64,000 nucleotides of DNA from JAIYDQ01 sp034408855 (GTDB lineage: Bacteria; Planctomycetota; Planctomycetia; Pirellulales; Pirellulaceae). Numbering within the stretch: position 1 is the first letter of the stretch; each line of letters opens with the position of its first letter. The DNA is taken from positions 1 through 64,000 of the forward strand of contig JAWXCK010000283.1 in NCBI GenBank assembly GCA_034408855.1. The letters run 5' to 3'. The notes under the pieces were generated by a model, which was given only the letters and a program-made list of their open reading frames with translations, made no database searches and was not told where the DNA came from. Both the position numbers and the translations under genes were made by a program. Shown here one piece after another: positions 61,128 through 64,000 of this stretch.

Positions 61128-61961
61128 CTAAACATCGGGGCGTTCGTAAAACTTTGAGATATCTAAACCCTGCTTGGATTCCTCTTCCATGATACGAATG
61201 CGAGCTTCCATTCGTTCGAGTCGACGTTGCATTTGCGGCAGGAGGTCGATCGTGTCGTCGATCTTATCAAGTCGTGGGACGCTTGGGTAACCGAGGTGCC
61301 GTTGCATGGCGGCGAACAGATACAGAATATCTTTTTTCCGGTTCGCGAATGCGATCCGCCCTTCCTTGTCGCCAAAGAGCACCGGGAAGTCGACGGGCGT
61401 CGCGTCCGATCCAAGTTGCTTCGCGCGATACTCGACGAATGCTTCGCTGCGACCGTAAATCAAGTCGGCCAAGTCGACTAAGCCGAGCTGTCGACGGACA
61501 ATTAATATCCATTCGCTCCAGCCTGCATCATAAGCGGCGTCTTCGGACATCGCTTTCAGGCCGCGGTCGTAATTTAATCGATTCCGACACATCGACTCGA
61601 ATTGAAAGAAGAAATAGCCTTGGGCATTCTCGCTCTTGCTACGATACTCGGCTTCGGCTTGTAGTATCCGAAAGGCCATGAGCGTGTCAAAACGTCCGCG
61701 ATCGGTTTCCGATTCTTCGATGAGAAATGTTTGCCAGGGCGAAAAGTAGTGGCTAAGCCGTCGCATGCCACTGGCCATGATTCCATTGTGCTTGAGTTCC
61801 GCAACCAAAAATTGGATGGCCATCGGAAGCTTCGTCGTCACCAGCATTTCGTGGTGGACTTGCAAGAGCAAATCTTGCATGGGAATTCCGTCCTTCATTC
61901 GCTCGCAGAGTGTGCGAAACAAATAAGCTTGTTCGACATATTCCTCACGCGGCAAGACCAT
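61128..61961 (-). CDS. Unknown cytoplasmic protein downstream of glmS
   Basis: 277 aa, function unknown. Seen: no signal peptide or membrane segment, a largely helical composition, an N-terminal REEYVEQAYLFRTLCERMKDG and a C-terminal coiled-coil-like LPQMQRRLERMEARIRIMEEESKQG. ATG 61961 is used; TTG 61964 precedes it. The gene starts 3 nt after the stop of the 71-aa gene, so both are on the glmS transcript. The conserved feel of the helical N-terminus suggests a real family, but I cannot name it. Confidence 0.75.
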   Translation of the reverse strand: MVLPREEYVEQAYLFRTLCERMKDGIPMQDLLLQVHHEMLVTTKLPMAIQFLVAELKHNGIMASGMRRLSHYFSPWQTFLIEESETDRGRFDTLMAFRILQAEAEYRSKSENAQGYFFFQFESMCRNRLNYDRGLKAMSEDAAYDAGWSEWILIVRRQLGLVDLADLIYGRSEAFVEYRAKQLGSDATPVDFPVLFGDKEGRIAFANRKKDILYLFAAMQRHLGYPSVPRLDKIDDTIDLLPQMQRRLERMEARIRIMEEESKQGLDISKFYERPDV

Positions 61962-61964
61962 CAA

Positions 61965-62180
61965 CTAAAACGTTTCATTGTCGATAGAATGGAGCGGCGA
62001 CCGTTCGACTTTAGGTCCCGGCGTGACGGGAGTCACGCTAACTTTGCTGCGTTTTAACTCGTCTATTTGCGCAGCCATTCGCTGCAGCAAATTAGCGATC
62101 TCGGTTCCTGCCGATTCACCAACATGGACCGCAAGAGCTTTGCGTGCATTGTAGGACAAGCCAAGATTCGATTGATTCAT
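61965..62180 (-). CDS. Small unknown protein downstream of glmS
   Basis: 71 residues from ATG 62180; the frame is open to 62294 but that overlaps glmS. Seen: a helix LSYNARKALAVHVGESAGTEIANLLQRMAAQIDELK and a Pro/Val-rich tail. It sits 46 nt after the glmS stop and 3 nt before the 277-aa gene. Function unknown; adjacency suggests the two small genes work together. Confidence 0.68.
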   Translation of the reverse strand: MNQSNLGLSYNARKALAVHVGESAGTEIANLLQRMAAQIDELKRSKVSVTPVTPGPKVERSPLHSIDNETF

Positions 62181-62226
62181 GATGTTTTTGCTAATGGAGA
62201 CGAAGAGAGAGAGAGGAGGCGAAAAG

Positions 62227-64000
62227 TTACTCGACGGTGACACTCTTGGCGAGGTTTCTCGGTTTGTCAACATCGCAGCCTCGCAGCACCGCAATATGAT
62301 AGGCTAAAAGCTGCAATGGGATTGATGCGACAATTGGTTGGAGGAAGTCTTCGCAGCTCGGAATTTCGATGACATCATCGGCCAAAGATCGAAGTTGGTC
62401 GTCGATGTGGTCGACGATCGCGATCACCGGCCCTCCACGCGCTTTGACTTCCTGTAGGTTACTCATGACTTTGTCGTAGACCGAACTTTGCGAGACAATA
62501 AACACCGACGGAGTGTGCGCGTCGACCAGGGCGATTGGACCATGTTTCATTTCGGCGGCTGGATAGCCTTCGGCATGGATATAGCTGATTTCTTTCAGCT
62601 TCAAGGCTCCTTCGAGCGCCGTCGGGAAATTGTAATTCCGGCCGAGGTACAGGAAGTTCGACGCTTGGTGGTATTTTTCGGCGACGCGACGCACGGCGGC
62701 ATCGCAACCTAGGGCTGTTTCGACGAGATTTGGGAGGTTCTCAAGTTGATCGATGATGCGCAATCCCGCTTCGAAACTCAGATGCCGCAATCGACCGAAG
62801 TGCAATGCTAGCATCGAGAGGACACACAACTGCGACGTAAAGGCTTTCGTCGATGCGACTCCGATTTCGGGCCCCGCGTGGAGATAAATTCCGCCGTCGG
62901 CTGCTTGTGCAATACTGCTGCCGATGACATTGCAAATGGCAAGTGTGTGATGACCTTTGCGTTTCATTTCTCGCAACGCAGCTAGCGTATCGGCGGTTTC
63001 TCCGCTTTGCGTAATACCGAAAACGAGCGTGTCTCGATCAAGCGGCGGATTTCGATATCGCAGCTCGCTCGCATATTCGACCTCGACCGGAAGTCTTGCA
63101 AGTTCTTCGATTAAATACTCACCGACGAGCGCCGAATGCCAACTGGTTCCGCACCCGGTCAAGATGATGCGATCGACATTGCGAAGCTGATTGGCCATCA
63201 AATTTAAGCCGCCAAATTTTGCCGTCGCATTTTCGCGATCTAAACGACCTCGCATGGCGTTGCGAAGCGATGTTGGCTGCTCATGAATCTCTTTGAGCAT
63301 GTAGTGAGCGAAACCTTCGGACGAAACGTCAGCCGTCTGCTCATCCAGAACGCGCACATCGGGACGAATGCGACCTTGATCGCGATGTAAGACTTGGATC
63401 GAGTCTTGCGTCATCACCGCCAATTGATGGTCGGCGAGATAGATAATGCGATCGGTATACCCGACCAGCGGCGAAGTATCGCTCGCAATAAACTGTTCGT
63501 TGCGTCCAACACCTAAAACCAAAGGACTGCCAAAACGCGCGGCGATCAATAGATCGGGCCGCTCTTTGAACATCACGACTAATCCGTAAGTCCCGCGAAG
63601 GAGCGGCAATATCTCGCGAACCGCGTTTAGATAAACAGCGTTAGGCCCTTCGCTTGATACGGCTACTTGGCTTGTTTTCTTCAGCGCATCGGCAACGAGA
63701 TGTGCGATGACTTCGGTATCGGTTGCCGATTGAAATACGTAACCCTTGACGATCAACGCTTGCTTCAGCACTTCATAGTTTTCGATCACACCATTGTGGA
63801 CGACGGCTACTTGACCGCGACCACCGGTGTGCGGGTGAGCATTTTCCGTCGTGGCCGCACCGTGCGTTGCCCATCGAGTGTGGCCAATCCCAGTCATTCC
63901 TTGAACTGGCGATGCTTCCATGAGATCGGCTAAACGATCGATGCGACCGACCGCTCGTCGAAGCTGAAAGCCGGCAGAAGTCCCCGTCTCTGTGCTGCTG
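62227..64000 (-). CDS. glmS: Glutamine-fructose-6-phosphate aminotransferase (isomerizing), 5' end outside window
   Basis: First step of hexosamine synthesis for peptidoglycan or glycans. The reading frame is open to the window edge, so the N-terminal glutaminase start with its catalytic Cys is not included. Seen: the glutaminase part (GIGHTRWATHGAATTENAHPH, VVHNGVIENYE), then two SIS domains (TGCGTSWHSALVGEY, FGITQSGETADTLAAL, STKAFTSQL; NFPTALEGALKLKEISYIHAEGYPAAEMKHG). The C-terminal end RNLAKSVTVE is the usual isomerase terminus. 591 residues are visible. Two small unknown genes follow on the same strand. Confidence 0.93.
   Translation of the reverse strand, partial: SSTETGTSAGFQLRRAVGRIDRLADLMEASPVQGMTGIGHTRWATHGAATTENAHPHTGGRGQVAVVHNGVIENYEVLKQALIVKGYVFQSATDTEVIAHLVADALKKTSQVAVSSEGPNAVYLNAVREILPLLRGTYGLVVMFKERPDLLIAARFGSPLVLGVGRNEQFIASDTSPLVGYTDRIIYLADHQLAVMTQDSIQVLHRDQGRIRPDVRVLDEQTADVSSEGFAHYMLKEIHEQPTSLRNAMRGRLDRENATAKFGGLNLMANQLRNVDRIILTGCGTSWHSALVGEYLIEELARLPVEVEYASELRYRNPPLDRDTLVFGITQSGETADTLAALREMKRKGHHTLAICNVIGSSIAQAADGGIYLHAGPEIGVASTKAFTSQLCVLSMLALHFGRLRHLSFEAGLRIIDQLENLPNLVETALGCDAAVRRVAEKYHQASNFLYLGRNYNFPTALEGALKLKEISYIHAEGYPAAEMKHGPIALVDAHTPSVFIVSQSSVYDKVMSNLQEVKARGGPVIAIVDHIDDQLRSLADDVIEIPSCEDFLQPIVASIPLQLLAYHIAVLRGCDVDKPRNLAKSVTVE

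Noticed and set aside
1..64000. CRISPR array, tRNA, rRNA or transposase
   Set aside because: I found no repeat-spacer pattern, cloverleaf-type sequence, rRNA conserved segment or transposase-like ORF in reading through the gaps; an explicit tRNA scan was not possible.

Overview
This window reads as a chromosomal segment of a planctomycete, most likely of the Pirellula/Rhodopirellula group. The evidence is the gene content: two modules pairing DUF1501 with DUF1549/DUF1553 cytochrome-like proteins, Tat-exported Gfo/Idh/MocA oxidoreductases, PPC-domain and PQQ-propeller secreted proteins, cyanophycin synthetase, a Bacillus-type sdhCAB operon, and many small palindromic intergenic repeats. GC is near 50 percent. 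Coding density is high and genes lie on both strands in short operons. I see no tRNA, rRNA, CRISPR array, prophage or insertion sequence.

Layout. 0-5 kb: a zinc-ribbon membrane protein, a WD40 lipoprotein with a repeated C-terminal module, and a PL10-type pectate lyase. 5-11.7 kb: a tightly coupled six-gene operon (sugar-binding lipoprotein, ABC ATPase, permease, SorC-type regulator, NagD-like HAD phosphatase, AraM-type glycerol-1-phosphate dehydrogenase) with a good promoter and a palindromic operator candidate. 11.7-19 kb: a secreted propeller protein, an RlmI-like methyltransferase, and sdhCAB followed by a flippase-like membrane protein. 19-24.5 kb: a coiled-coil membrane protein and a methyltransferase/glycosyltransferase set. 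24.5-28.4 kb: flgG-flgA-flgH with an L-2-hydroxyglutarate oxidase coupled to flgH. 28.7-32.3 kb: a TPR protein, an LpxL-like acyltransferase and a soluble histidine kinase. 32.5-39 kb: cphA with a cysteine desulfurase, and a divergent TPR/O-GlcNAc-transferase-like protein. 39-43.5 kb: a HEAT-repeat protein, fabI, an oxidoreductase, and a two-gene cassette with a retropepsin-like protein behind a probably leaderless promoter. 43.6-55.2 kb: the DUF1501/DUF1549 modules. 55.3-55.8 kb: a decayed toxin with an intact antitoxin behind a perfect consensus promoter. 55.9-61 kb: an operon of a propeller protein, a YjhG/YagF-type dehydratase and an amidohydrolase. 61-64 kb: two unknown genes downstream of glmS, which runs off the window.

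How it fits together. FlgH (L-ring), FlgA (P-ring chaperone), an LpxL-type acyltransferase and lipoproteins point to a Gram-negative type envelope with an outer membrane. The secreted lyase, sugar ABC operon, sugar-acid dehydratase and PSD1/DUF1501 modules suit a heterotrophic polysaccharide degrader. The least conventional associations are the sugar importer with a glycerol-1-phosphate dehydrogenase, the oxidase coupled to flgH, the leaderless cassettes, and the palindromic repeats that have entered leaders and even a signal-peptide coding region.
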